The notes below the pieces were generated by a model, which saw nothing but the letters and a program-made list of their open reading frames with translations, did no database searches and was not told the origin of the DNA. DNA of 64,000 nucleotides from Fructilactobacillus florum DSM 22689 = JCM 16035 (lineage in GTDB: Bacteria; Bacillota; Bacilli; Lactobacillales; Lactobacillaceae), in the NCBI RefSeq assembly GCF_001436645.1, contig NZ_AYZI01000002.1, forward strand, positions 1 to 64,000. The letters run 5' to 3'. The translations under genes were made by a program, and so were the position numbers. Positions 55,643-64,000 of this stretch are shown here, piece by piece (position 1 is the first letter of the stretch; each line of letters opens with the position of its first letter).

Positions 55643-56878
55643 ATGATAACTGATTTAATAAAAAAAAGAGACAGTAATAGAATGATCCTTTTGAGAGAAA
55701 GATTAGTTTGTACTTTCTTTGGAATTTATACATTTCTAATGTTCTCTTCATTGGTATATGCGAACTGGATTAAGCCATATGATTTTATGTTCAGTCCGCT
55801 TCCTAAAATTGCTGCCATTGTTTTAATCGTTGGGTGCTGTTTAAGCGTGCTCATGAGAACAGCTAGCCAATCTTACTTTGTGTATTTTTTTCTAATTTTT
55901 CTAGGCCTGTTGGTAAAGCAAGTCTCAACCCTGGCATTCCCGCTGTGGTTTTTTGTCATGCTTTTAATGGTTAGCAAGGTTGATTTCAGTAAATTAGTTA
56001 AAGTTTTTTTCTATGTGAATGGGAGCTTAACCTGCGTCACAATTGTGCTCGGATATTTTAATTTAATTCCAACATTTTTTTCACCTCGTGGAATCGCTCC
56101 AGATGGGACCGTTTTGTTACGGCAAGCGCTTGGATTTAACTGGGTAACACTACCAGCACAAGTCTTTTTTTACCTGGTGCTAGCCTACATCATGATTAAA
56201 AAAGGGAAACTTAGTTTTTTTGCTTTAGCTATAATTTCGGGAATAAGTTTGTTCTTGTATGTCGAAACTAATACGAGAAATCCATTTATTTTAGAAATTT
56301 TGATTGTGTTGATTTTTTTACTACTAAAGAGTCCCTTGCACCACTTCTTAATGCGGATTTTTCACAGTAAATTGTTTGGTTGGACGGGTATCTTGATTTT
56401 CCCAGTACTAACTTTTCTATCAGTATTTTTTGCCACCATTGGAACTAATGGTGGTTTTATGAAAATTTTTGATCACTTGATGTCTGGAAGATTTGCATTA
56501 GCACATCAAGGGGTCGAGCGATATGGTATTAGTCTGTTTGGAAAGCAAATCATTTTTAATACTTACCGTCCTGATCGCCCCCTCCGCGGAAGTTACTTCT
56601 ATCTAGATAATTCATATATTCAGTATCTCTTGAATTTTGGGTTAATTATGCTGTTTATTATTATCTTGCTAATTTCACTTGCACTTTACGTGCAGTATCA
56701 GGGCAAAAAATGGTACGTATTGTTAATTTTTATTTTAATTGCACTTCATAGTTTTAGCGATCCACAGTTGATTTATCTACAGTATTCTCCATTCATTTTG
56801 ATTATTGATAGTGTAATCGATCGGGTTCGATTTGATTTTCCAAACAAGGTGCACTGGAGGATGATCAGCAGTGAATAA
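55643..56878 (+). CDS. Wzy-like polysaccharide polymerase
   Basis: This 411-residue integral membrane protein has about 11 helices and a long extracytoplasmic loop (SGRFALAHQGVERYGISLFGK region) before the last helices, the layout of O-antigen/EPS polymerases that join lipid-linked repeat units. Sequence conservation in the family is low, so the call rests on topology and neighbours. It overlaps the next gene by eight bases. Confidence 0.75.
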   Translation: MITDLIKKRDSNRMILLRERLVCTFFGIYTFLMFSSLVYANWIKPYDFMFSPLPKIAAIVLIVGCCLSVLMRTASQSYFVYFFLIFLGLLVKQVSTLAFPLWFFVMLLMVSKVDFSKLVKVFFYVNGSLTCVTIVLGYFNLIPTFFSPRGIAPDGTVLLRQALGFNWVTLPAQVFFYLVLAYIMIKKGKLSFFALAIISGISLFLYVETNTRNPFILEILIVLIFLLLKSPLHHFLMRIFHSKLFGWTGILIFPVLTFLSVFFATIGTNGGFMKIFDHLMSGRFALAHQGVERYGISLFGKQIIFNTYRPDRPLRGSYFYLDNSYIQYLLNFGLIMLFIIILLISLALYVQYQGKKWYVLLIFILIALHSFSDPQLIYLQYSPFILIIDSVIDRVRFDFPNKVHWRMISSE

Positions 56879-57653
56879 TAAAATCTTAGTAGCCACGCAC
56901 AAGGATGCTCCCATGCCGACTGATCCCGTCTATCTTCCGGTTTTAGTTGGTGCGGATTTTAACCAGGTTGATAGTCGCAACTATCAACCTGATAATCAGG
57001 GCGACAATATTTCGGCACAGAATCCCAACTTTAACGAATTAACCGCACTTTATTGGGCTTGGAAAAATCTGAAGCAAGTTGATGCCGTGGGGTTAGTACA
57101 TTATCGTCGATTGTTCAGCACAGGACATCAACGCTCATTGGAGAAAGTTTTGAGTACAGCTCAAGTTGAAAAACTGTTAGCAAAAGCGCCCGTGGTAGTC
57201 CCCAAACGACGCCACTACGTTGTAGAGACGATTTCTTCGCATTACGTGCATTCACACTATAAAGAGCCCCTCATAATGACGCGAGAGGTGATTGCTGAGC
57301 AAACTCCTCAGTATCTGTCAGCTTTTGACCAGGTAATGAAGAGACGATCAGCGCATATGTTTAATATGTTTATTATGAAAACCAGCTACTTCAACGATTA
57401 TTGTGAGTGGTTGTTCGGAACGTTATTTCAAGTACAGGCACGAATTGATATTAGCAGCTACTCGGCACAAGAAGCACGGGTTTTTGGATATCTATCAGAG
57501 ATATTATTGGATGTGTGGCTAACCACTAATCAGGTTAGCTATGTAGAGTGCAATTGGATTCAGTTGGGGGACCGCCAGTTGGTCAAAAAAGCCATTGGAT
57601 TTTTAAAGCGTAAATTTGCTAGTGATGTCGGTCAGGATGTTACGCACTACTAA
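56871..57653 (+). CDS. DUF4422 glycosyltransferase
   Basis: The 260-residue soluble protein of the DUF4422 family has VATHKDAPMP at the start, VGADF, GDNISAQNPNFNELTALYWAWKN split motifs, VGLVHYRR and FNMFIMKTSYF. Members occur almost only in capsule/EPS loci and are treated as glycosyltransferases. The GTG start overlaps wzy, implying coupling. The sugar donor is unknown. Confidence 0.85.
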   Translation: MNNKILVATHKDAPMPTDPVYLPVLVGADFNQVDSRNYQPDNQGDNISAQNPNFNELTALYWAWKNLKQVDAVGLVHYRRLFSTGHQRSLEKVLSTAQVEKLLAKAPVVVPKRRHYVVETISSHYVHSHYKEPLIMTREVIAEQTPQYLSAFDQVMKRRSAHMFNMFIMKTSYFNDYCEWLFGTLFQVQARIDISSYSAQEARVFGYLSEILLDVWLTTNQVSYVECNWIQLGDRQLVKKAIGFLKRKFASDVGQDVTHY

Positions 57654-57706
57654 TTGATTGGTATAATTAAAACTAGGTACGATTTGAAAACTTTGAGGAG
57701 AAACTA

Positions 57707-58825
57707 ATGACAGATTATTTGGTGGTTGGCTCAGGACTCTTTGGATCAACTTTTGCATACGAAGCAGCTAAGCGTGGGCACCACGTTGAGGTGTTAGAAA
57801 AACGTTCACACGTTGCCGGAAACATCTTCACTAAAGAAGTTGAAGGAATTCAGGTTCATCAGTATGGAGCCCATATTTTCCATACCAAAATGAAAGATAT
57901 ATGGGAATATGTACACCAGTTTGCTGAATTTAATAACTATATTAATAGTCCGGTAGCGAATTATAATGGTGAAATCTACAATCTACCCTTTAATATGAAT
58001 ACTTTTAATAAATTATGGGGAGTACAAACACCAGCGCAAGCTCAAGCAAAAATCCAAGAACAAAGGGAGCACGCCAATGTTCCGGCCCGGCCTACTAATC
58101 TAGAGGAACAGGCTCTTTCGTTAGTTGGTTCTGACATCTATGAAAAATTAATTAAAGGCTACACAGAAAAGCAATGGGGTAGAAAAGCAACGCAACTTCC
58201 TTCGTTTATTATTCGTCGAATTCCCGTACGGTTTATTTATGACAATAATTACTTTAGTGACCCCTATCAGGGAATTCCAATCGGTGGGTATACGCAGATT
58301 GTTGAAAAAATGCTGGCAAATGATTTGATTGACGTTAAATTGAATACGGATTTTTTTGCCGATAAAGAAAAGTATCTAAAATCTGGAAAGCGGATCATTT
58401 TCACGGGAATGATTGATCAATTTTTTGATTATCAATTGGGCGAATTGGAATATCGGAGTTTGCGCTTTGAAAGTGAAGTACATGATGTTGATAATTTCCA
58501 AGGGAATGCAGTGGTAAATTATACTGATGCTGAGACTCCTTTTACCCGTGTGATTGAGCACAAACATTTTGAATTCGGCAAGGGAAATAAGGGTAAGACG
58601 GTTGTTACTCATGAATATCCGAAGACTTGGAGTCGTGGGGATGAGCCTTATTATCCGATTGATGATAAAAACAATCGCAGTTTGTACAAAAAATATACAG
58701 AATTAGCGACCCAACAAGCGGATAATGTTGTTTTTGGGGGTCGGCTTGGTCAATATCGGTACTATAATATGGATCAGACCATTATGTCAGCCTTACGATT
58801 AATTAAAACTGAGTTTGGGGATTAG
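57707..58825 (+). CDS. glf: UDP-galactopyranose mutase
   Basis: This flavoenzyme converts UDP-galactopyranose to UDP-galactofuranose, the donor for furanose residues in the polymer. The 372 residues show the FAD-binding start YLVVGSGLFGSTFAYEA, EKRSHVAGNI, YGAHIFHT, YTEKQWGRKA and the C-terminal FGGRLGQYRYYNMDQTI. TGAGGAGA precedes the ATG. Its presence, with the gene at 63421, indicates a galactofuranose-containing polysaccharide. Confidence 0.95.
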   Translation: MTDYLVVGSGLFGSTFAYEAAKRGHHVEVLEKRSHVAGNIFTKEVEGIQVHQYGAHIFHTKMKDIWEYVHQFAEFNNYINSPVANYNGEIYNLPFNMNTFNKLWGVQTPAQAQAKIQEQREHANVPARPTNLEEQALSLVGSDIYEKLIKGYTEKQWGRKATQLPSFIIRRIPVRFIYDNNYFSDPYQGIPIGGYTQIVEKMLANDLIDVKLNTDFFADKEKYLKSGKRIIFTGMIDQFFDYQLGELEYRSLRFESEVHDVDNFQGNAVVNYTDAETPFTRVIEHKHFEFGKGNKGKTVVTHEYPKTWSRGDEPYYPIDDKNNRSLYKKYTELATQQADNVVFGGRLGQYRYYNMDQTIMSALRLIKTEFGD

Positions 58826-58830
58826 CCAAG

Positions 58831-60255
58831 ATGCGCGTCGTTAAAAATTATTTATACAATGCTGCTTATCAAATTTTTGTTTTGCTAGTACCATTGCTGA
58901 CCACACCTTATTTGGCACGGGTTTTAGGTCCGCAAGGGGTTGGAATCAATGCCTTTACCAATGCAACGATTCAGTATTTCATTATTTTTGGAAGTGTCGG
59001 AGTAGCTCTTTATGGTAATCGGCAAATTGCCTATGTTCGTGGTGATCGCCAGAAATTAACCAATACATTTTATGAGATTTTTTTGATGCGAATGATTACT
59101 ATTGGAATAGCCTTTCTGGCCTTTTTTGTTTTCCTGACCTTAATTCATAAAAACCAGATTTATTATGTGGCACAATCATTTTCATTATTAGCAGCTGCCT
59201 TTGATATTTCTTGGTTTTTCCAAGGGGTTGAGAACTTTGCAGTTACAGTTTTACGAAATTTTGTTGTAAAGATCATTACGTTGATAAGTATTTTCACCTT
59301 TGTCAAGTCCTATCATGACCTAGCACTGTATATTTTAATTTTGTCGTTGTCATTGTTAATCGGTAATCTAACGCTTTTCCCTAGTTTAAAGAGATATATT
59401 GGCAAACCTGATTGGGCTAACTTGCACTTGTTTCAACATCTTGCTCCTTCACTCGTTTTATTTGTTCCAGAAATTGCGACCCAAATTTATCTGTACGTCA
59501 ACAAAACGATGTTGGGAGTCTTTACGAATTACACACAGGCGGGCTTTTTTGATCAGTCCGATAAGATTGTGAAGCTTTCTTTAGCGGTGGTAACGGCGAC
59601 TGGAACTGTAATGCTACCGCACGTTGCTAACGCATTTCAGCGAGGCGAACTACAGCAGGTTAAAAAATATTTGTATACTACGTTTGAATTTGTGACCTGT
59701 TTGGCAGTTCCGCTGACGTTTGGAATTGCGGCGGTGGCCCATTCCTTTGTCCCCCTGTTCTTTTCGCCAAAGTTTATGCCAGTAATTCCGTTGATGATGT
59801 TAGAATCAATAGTTGTGTTATTGATTGCTTGGAGTAATGCGATTGGGGTCCAATATCTGGTTCCGACTGGTCAAAATCGAGCTTATAATTATTCGGTTAT
59901 TTTAGGTGCGTTGGTAAACATTTTTGCAAACGTGCCCTTGATTTTACTGTGGAGTTCCGTGGGAACAGCCCTAGCAACGGTTATTTCTGAAGTGGTCGTT
60001 ACAGGGTATCAATTGTATGCGATTCGAAATCAGATTAATTTACGGCAACTTTTTGCCGGTTATCTCAAATACTTAGTGGCCGGGTTAGTCATGTTCATAA
60101 TAGTGTTTTGGCTAGATTTGCGGTTGCCAGACACGTGGTTAATGTTAATGATTGAGATTATCGTTGGGATTTTGACTTATCTCATTTTGATTTTAATTTT
60201 GCGTCCAAAATTAATAGACAGATCCCTTAGCATGATTAAAAATCGGCTAGCATAG
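58831..60255 (+). CDS. Wzx-like polysaccharide flippase
   Basis: The 474-residue MOP-superfamily membrane protein has about 14 helices and the typical start NYLYNAAYQIFVLLVPLLTTPYLARVLGP (split), plus the FDQSDKIVKLSLAVVTA region. It moves lipid-linked repeat units across the membrane. It begins five bases after glf. Confidence 0.9.
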   Translation: MRVVKNYLYNAAYQIFVLLVPLLTTPYLARVLGPQGVGINAFTNATIQYFIIFGSVGVALYGNRQIAYVRGDRQKLTNTFYEIFLMRMITIGIAFLAFFVFLTLIHKNQIYYVAQSFSLLAAAFDISWFFQGVENFAVTVLRNFVVKIITLISIFTFVKSYHDLALYILILSLSLLIGNLTLFPSLKRYIGKPDWANLHLFQHLAPSLVLFVPEIATQIYLYVNKTMLGVFTNYTQAGFFDQSDKIVKLSLAVVTATGTVMLPHVANAFQRGELQQVKKYLYTTFEFVTCLAVPLTFGIAAVAHSFVPLFFSPKFMPVIPLMMLESIVVLLIAWSNAIGVQYLVPTGQNRAYNYSVILGALVNIFANVPLILLWSSVGTALATVISEVVVTGYQLYAIRNQINLRQLFAGYLKYLVAGLVMFIIVFWLDLRLPDTWLMLMIEIIVGILTYLILILILRPKLIDRSLSMIKNRLA

Positions 60256-60263
60256 GATTATGA

Positions 60264-60287
60264 AAGGCATTCCAAGGAATGTCTTTT
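60264..60287 (+). terminator. Terminator inside the polysaccharide locus
   Basis: AAGGCATTCC pairs with GGAATGTCTT, followed by T5, shortly after wzx. It splits the locus into two transcription units or acts as an attenuator. Confidence 0.75.
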
Positions 60288-60335
60288 TCGATAATAACCG
60301 GTTTTTTGATTAATGAGGGGTAGGAGGATGGCACT

Positions 60336-61301
60336 TTGGATAAATATGATGTTAGCTTTATTGTTACCACTTATAATTCTGTAAATACGCTGGAACGGCT
60401 GTTTACTTCAATTGTTGAGCAACGTGCCAAGCCTTCATTTGAAGTTGTTTTTGTTGATGATGGGTCCACTGATCAGACTGGTCAGTTGATTAAGCACTAT
60501 GTTACTCAGTATCCAAATGTAAGTGCTTATTTTCAAAGTAACCAAGGGCCATCAGCTGCTCGTAATCGTGGCATTGCAGCAGCGGCAGGAACGTTTGTTA
60601 CTTTTGCTGATGACGATGATGAATATGCTCCATCATTTCTTCATGATGCCTGGCAAGCTAGTGCTACCAAAAAACTGGTCATCACTGGAATTAGCAGGAT
60701 TACTGGGGCTCATCAAGTAGAAGAACAGACAAAACCAGCGACGCAGGCAGCGACGAGTAAGACTAAACTGTTGCAGGCTTATCTGGTACATAATCAGGAA
60801 ATGGACGTCGGCCCTTGGGCCAAATTGTATGATAGACAGCTGTTACATGACCAACAGCTGCGCTTTGCGAATCAAGGACGATTCGAAGATAGCTTGTTTA
60901 ATTTATGTTTTCTAGAACAGTTGGAGCCAAATGAGATTGGTTTTGTTAATAAACCAGAGTACTTTTTATATAAACGATCTGGATCTCTGACAAACTCCTA
61001 TGAACCGGAGCTAGAGAAAAAATGTACAACTTATGTTCATCAAGTTGCCAAGATCGTAGGAAACCCGGATCTTCCAGCATATTTTTCTAGTTTTGAGTTA
61101 CGCATGGCTCTGTATTTTATCAATCGAAATATTTTAACCAATCAGGATTGGTCTGCCCGTGCTCAATCAGAAGTTTTGGGAAAGAGAATTACTATCCAAG
61201 CCCTTCGGTTTTTAACCAAACAGTATCAAGTAGCAGCAATGCTCGCATTTATCTTTCCACGACTTTATATTAGAATGTATAAGAAAAGGAACGGAGTTTG
61301 A
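60336..61301 (+). CDS. GT2 family glycosyltransferase
   Basis: The 321-residue GT-A enzyme has SFIVTTYNSVNTLERL, the donor site VDDGSTDQT, NQGPSAARNRGI and the metal-binding FADDDDEY. It transfers a sugar to the lipid-linked repeat unit at the cytosolic face; the sugar is not predictable. TTG 60336 is chosen because GGAGG lies at the right distance; the ATG between them is in another frame. Confidence 0.9.
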   Translation: MDKYDVSFIVTTYNSVNTLERLFTSIVEQRAKPSFEVVFVDDGSTDQTGQLIKHYVTQYPNVSAYFQSNQGPSAARNRGIAAAAGTFVTFADDDDEYAPSFLHDAWQASATKKLVITGISRITGAHQVEEQTKPATQAATSKTKLLQAYLVHNQEMDVGPWAKLYDRQLLHDQQLRFANQGRFEDSLFNLCFLEQLEPNEIGFVNKPEYFLYKRSGSLTNSYEPELEKKCTTYVHQVAKIVGNPDLPAYFSSFELRMALYFINRNILTNQDWSARAQSEVLGKRITIQALRFLTKQYQVAAMLAFIFPRLYIRMYKKRNGV

Positions 61302-61335
61302 TGGCTGACGGTATGATAAGGACGAGGAACTTTTA

Positions 61336-62400
61336 ATGAAGAAGCAGCAGATCGCATTTGTTTGTAATATTGATCCCGGTGGCATTACAACGGTTATTTC
61401 TCACTTAGCTGCGAGTCAATCTATCAAAAAAGAATTTGAATTATCTCTCTTTGTTTTTAAAAAATCTAGTTATCACAGTAAGGTGCAGCAACTTAAAAAA
61501 CAAATGGCAGTCGATAATCAAGGGACGACAACCCTAATTAAAAATGTCTTTAGGCTGACTAGTTTTTTACGATCCTATCAAGGCGCAGCGGTCGTTTTCC
61601 TAGGTCCATTACAAATTTTAATTGCCCGAATCATTAAAATAATGTTTCATAAGAAGTATCAAATTATTTCATGGTTACAGGTTTCAGCAGCTGATCCAGG
61701 GATTGGAAATAAAATCCGAGCGCTCAAATGGGCCGATCAACATTTAGCGATTTCAACGGGAATTAAGGATGAATTAATGCATTTAGGCATTGCTGAACGT
61801 AAAATCCAGCTAGTTTACAATGCGGTCCCTAGGAGGGAACGTACAATTCGTCCTAACCCCAAGCAGTGTACTTTGGTATACATTGGGAGAATTTTTCTTG
61901 ATGGTCAAAAGAACTTGCGAGGGTTGTTAACTGCGCTAGAAAAGGTTCCAGGAAATTGGGAGTTGCAAATTTTTGGTGATGGACCTGACTTTATGGATTT
62001 GCAACAATTCATCGCCCAAAGTTCCGTACTTGGTAAGCGAGTTAAATTAGCAGGGTGGGTTGCGGATCCATTTGGTGAATTACAATCTGCAAATGCGTTG
62101 TTATTAAATTCAAACTATGAAGGCTTTGGTCTGGTTTTAGCAGAAGCCATGAGTTATGGAATCCCTTGTTTGTCAACGGATTGCCCGGTTGGACCTAATG
62201 ATATTATCAAGGATAATATTAACGGGTATTTGTACCCGATTTCTGATTATCAACAGTTTCAGCAAAAACTAGCGACCATCGTTAATGGGAAAAAAAGATT
62301 CGTTCCAGCAGAAGTTAAGGCATCAATTGCTTTTTTATACGATGATCAATATGATCGTCGGTTTATTCAAGCATTACGGCGCATGTTATCTAATAGCTAA
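61336..62400 (+). CDS. GT4 family glycosyltransferase
   Basis: The 354-residue GT-B retaining enzyme shows the N-terminal NIDPGGITTVISHLA, VYIGRIFLDGQKN and the GT4 motif NYEGFGLVLAEAMSYGIPCL with two conserved glutamates and DIIKDNINGYL. It probably adds a hexose or HexNAc to the repeat unit. Ribosome site GACGAGG is modest. Confidence 0.9.
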   Translation: MKKQQIAFVCNIDPGGITTVISHLAASQSIKKEFELSLFVFKKSSYHSKVQQLKKQMAVDNQGTTTLIKNVFRLTSFLRSYQGAAVVFLGPLQILIARIIKIMFHKKYQIISWLQVSAADPGIGNKIRALKWADQHLAISTGIKDELMHLGIAERKIQLVYNAVPRRERTIRPNPKQCTLVYIGRIFLDGQKNLRGLLTALEKVPGNWELQIFGDGPDFMDLQQFIAQSSVLGKRVKLAGWVADPFGELQSANALLLNSNYEGFGLVLAEAMSYGIPCLSTDCPVGPNDIIKDNINGYLYPISDYQQFQQKLATIVNGKKRFVPAEVKASIAFLYDDQYDRRFIQALRRMLSNS

Positions 62401-62416
62401 GAGAAGGGGGGACAAG

Positions 62417-63403
62417 ATGAGTACAGGGAAAGTTGATGTAATTATCCCGGTTTTTAATGGGTCCCAATATCTAAAAGAATGTTTAGACTCAATTGAATCA
62501 CAAACATACCGAGAAATTCATTTGATTATCGTTGATGATTACTCAGATGATGATTCGATTGAGATTATTCATCAGTATCAGCAACGTTCAGCCTGTCAGG
62601 TGACGTTGTTAAAAAATGATAAAAACATGGGAGTATCGTATTCAAGAAATCGGGCTTTAAAATACCTTGAAGGTCAGTACGTCACTTTTATCGATGCTGA
62701 CGATGTCTTAAAGCCACACCATTTAGCAACCCTTGTGAACTGCCTAAAATCATCGCCGGCACGGATGGCTGTCACAGGCGGTGGGAGTCATTTAATTATT
62801 AATCCCAAAAATATTAAGCGAACTAAAACATACGCTTTTTCAGATGGTCTTTGTGAAATTCTTGGTGCTCGCGGGGTTGAAGGTTACCTTTGGAACAAGA
62901 TGTTTTACGCCGAGGATTTACAGCGTTCAGGGATTGAATTTGATAATGATATTTTTATGGGGGAAGACTTGCTGTTTGTTTGTGAGAACTTTTTGTTTTT
63001 GCGAGCACCACTAATTTATCATCCGCCGGTAACCTATTACTATCGACCTAACCAAGCAAGTGCAATGCGTAAGCAATTGGATAAAAAGGGAGTCATTGCC
63101 AAGGGAGATAATTGGTTAGTAACCTACCGAAAAATATTTAAATTATTACAACCGCAGCGTGCTAAGCTTGATCAGAAAGTGATTGATTTGGCGACAACTC
63201 AGTATTTAGCTTCAATTAACGATTTAATTAGCAATTTGGTTGAGGTGGGTGAACTGCAACGAGCGCGACAGTTTCAATCGGAGTATTTTAAATTTCGAAA
63301 GCACTTAGTGGCTAGAGTCATGTTAAGCCCCTATTTTTCAATCAAACGTAAGGTAAGCATTGCGCAAAAAGTGCGTAGAAATTATTTGTTGTTTAAAAAA
63401 TAG
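62417..63403 (+). CDS. GT2 family glycosyltransferase
   Basis: The 328-residue GT-A enzyme has DVIIPVFNGSQYL, IIVDDYSDDDS, NMGVSYSRNRAL and FIDADDVLKP, then the acceptor-side WNKMFY and FMGEDLLF. The ATG at 62417 follows a strong AAGGGGGG; the longer frame from 62285 overlaps the previous gene and is rejected. Confidence 0.9.
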   Translation: MSTGKVDVIIPVFNGSQYLKECLDSIESQTYREIHLIIVDDYSDDDSIEIIHQYQQRSACQVTLLKNDKNMGVSYSRNRALKYLEGQYVTFIDADDVLKPHHLATLVNCLKSSPARMAVTGGGSHLIINPKNIKRTKTYAFSDGLCEILGARGVEGYLWNKMFYAEDLQRSGIEFDNDIFMGEDLLFVCENFLFLRAPLIYHPPVTYYYRPNQASAMRKQLDKKGVIAKGDNWLVTYRKIFKLLQPQRAKLDQKVIDLATTQYLASINDLISNLVEVGELQRARQFQSEYFKFRKHLVARVMLSPYFSIKRKVSIAQKVRRNYLLFKK

Positions 63404-63420
63404 AATTTTTGGTGAGGTTA

Positions 63421-64000
63421 ATGGCTAGATATATAATTGATGTGGCAAGAAGCGAATCAAATGACGGTGATCATAAGCCCAAACTCGATGTCAGCCGAAT
63501 TTTGCATAACCAGCTTGGTTTTACAACGATTTATTTAAAAAAATACCAACATAGTAAAATTGATCAACATTTTTTGATTGATCACCGAATTCATGCTAAA
63601 TTAGCTGGACTCAAACTAAATTCTAATGATGTAGTGTTAGTTAATTATCCGCTCTACAGTGGTGCTAAGTTTTCGACACATTTATTAAACTATTTAAAAG
63701 AGCATCGAGTCCGAACGATTGCCTTAATTCATGATTTAGATTCCCTCCGATTTGCATGGAGTATTTTTGGGACATTAGAGCAAGAAGCGGCATATTTGAA
63801 TCAGTATGATTACGTAATTACGCACAATCAACGGATGACTGCGAAACTCCAATCAGTTGGATTAACGACCGAGACGGTCGAGCTAGAATTATTTGATTAT
63901 TTAAGTAATGCCAAAAGCCAAACTAATTCGGAAAGCTATAAAAATAATTTAACCTTTGCTGGTAATTTAAATAAGGCAACTTTTTTACAGGATTTCCAAG
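63421..64000 (+). CDS. Galactofuranosyltransferase-like protein, cut by the window end
   Basis: The first 193 codons run off the window. The sequence (NQLGFTTIYLKKY, DVVLVNYPLYSG, VRTIALIHDLDSLRF, LNQYDYVITHNQRM, NLTFAGNLNKATFL) has the start and middle of the beta-1,6-galactofuranosyltransferase / Gtf3-like family, which uses UDP-Galf or UDP-hexose. It suits the glf gene upstream. Starts 17 bases after the previous gene with a GGTGAGG ribosome site. Confidence 0.8.
   Translation, partial: MARYIIDVARSESNDGDHKPKLDVSRILHNQLGFTTIYLKKYQHSKIDQHFLIDHRIHAKLAGLKLNSNDVVLVNYPLYSGAKFSTHLLNYLKEHRVRTIALIHDLDSLRFAWSIFGTLEQEAAYLNQYDYVITHNQRMTAKLQSVGLTTETVELELFDYLSNAKSQTNSESYKNNLTFAGNLNKATFLQDFQ

Overview
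The window looks like chromosome of a lactobacillus-type Firmicute (Lactobacillaceae). The evidence is an acetylase-branch diaminopimelate (DAP)/lysine operon under a lysine riboswitch, a T-box controlled amino-acid ABC transporter, an accessory Sec (SecA2/SecY2/Asp) locus, a WxL/DUF916/LPXTG (csc-type) surface-protein locus, an Apf-like LysM protein, a ClpL with a CtsR operator, and a Wzx/Wzy polysaccharide locus. Codon use and base composition are fairly uniform from about 3.2 kb to 63 kb, with somewhat AT-richer stretches in the polysaccharide locus.

Layout. (1) 1-3230 is a very AT-rich accessory island: a stand-alone TipAS drug-binding domain protein, a small AAA+ ATPase, an unknown small gene, a probable yjdF riboswitch with a YjdF gene that has no canonical start codon, and a frameshifted gene remnant. 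(2) 3190-9392 is the lysine-riboswitch operon lysA-dapH-dapL-dapA-dapB-asd. (3) 9513-11967 is a T-box leader and a polar amino-acid ABC transporter (permease, ATPase, membrane-anchored binding protein). (4) 12030-22124 holds a 58-residue membrane protein (minus strand), then the accessory Sec and glycosylation operon secA2-secY2-asp1-asp2-asp3-gtfA-gtfB, with a short gtfB and no serine-rich adhesin gene in the window. (5) 22184-31989 carries a multicopper oxidase, gnd and zwf (oxidative pentose phosphate pathway), a GH13 alpha-glucosidase, the LysM/Apf-like protein with a WalR-type box, DegV and an MFS transporter. (6) 32063-37799 is a five-gene minus-strand surface-protein operon with a promoter overlapped by a cre-like site. 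(7) 38055-53532 is mostly housekeeping: Na+/H+ antiporter, guaB-guaA, an orphan divergent HisRS, a ClC transporter, membrane proteins and a hydrolase, an SDR, a HesB-like protein, a VTT protein and clpL. (8) 53804 to the end is a polysaccharide locus: LCP protein, anchored partner, Wzy, DUF4422 glycosyltransferase, Glf, Wzx, three further glycosyltransferases and a galactofuranosyltransferase-like gene cut by the window edge.

How it works together. The lysine operon supplies both lysine and DAP precursors and is shut by lysine. The next locus imports an amino acid when the cognate tRNA is uncharged; the specifier reads best as histidine. Three surface systems are present: glycoprotein export by accessory Sec, a WxL complex with a lectin-like subunit, and a galactofuranose-containing polysaccharide. 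I see no fully new system. The least explained points are the TipAS/AAA/YjdF island, two genes whose Shine-Dalgarno sequences face AUU or AUC, the accessory Sec locus without its substrate, and the divergent lone HisRS. All calls come from reading the sequence; no searches were run.
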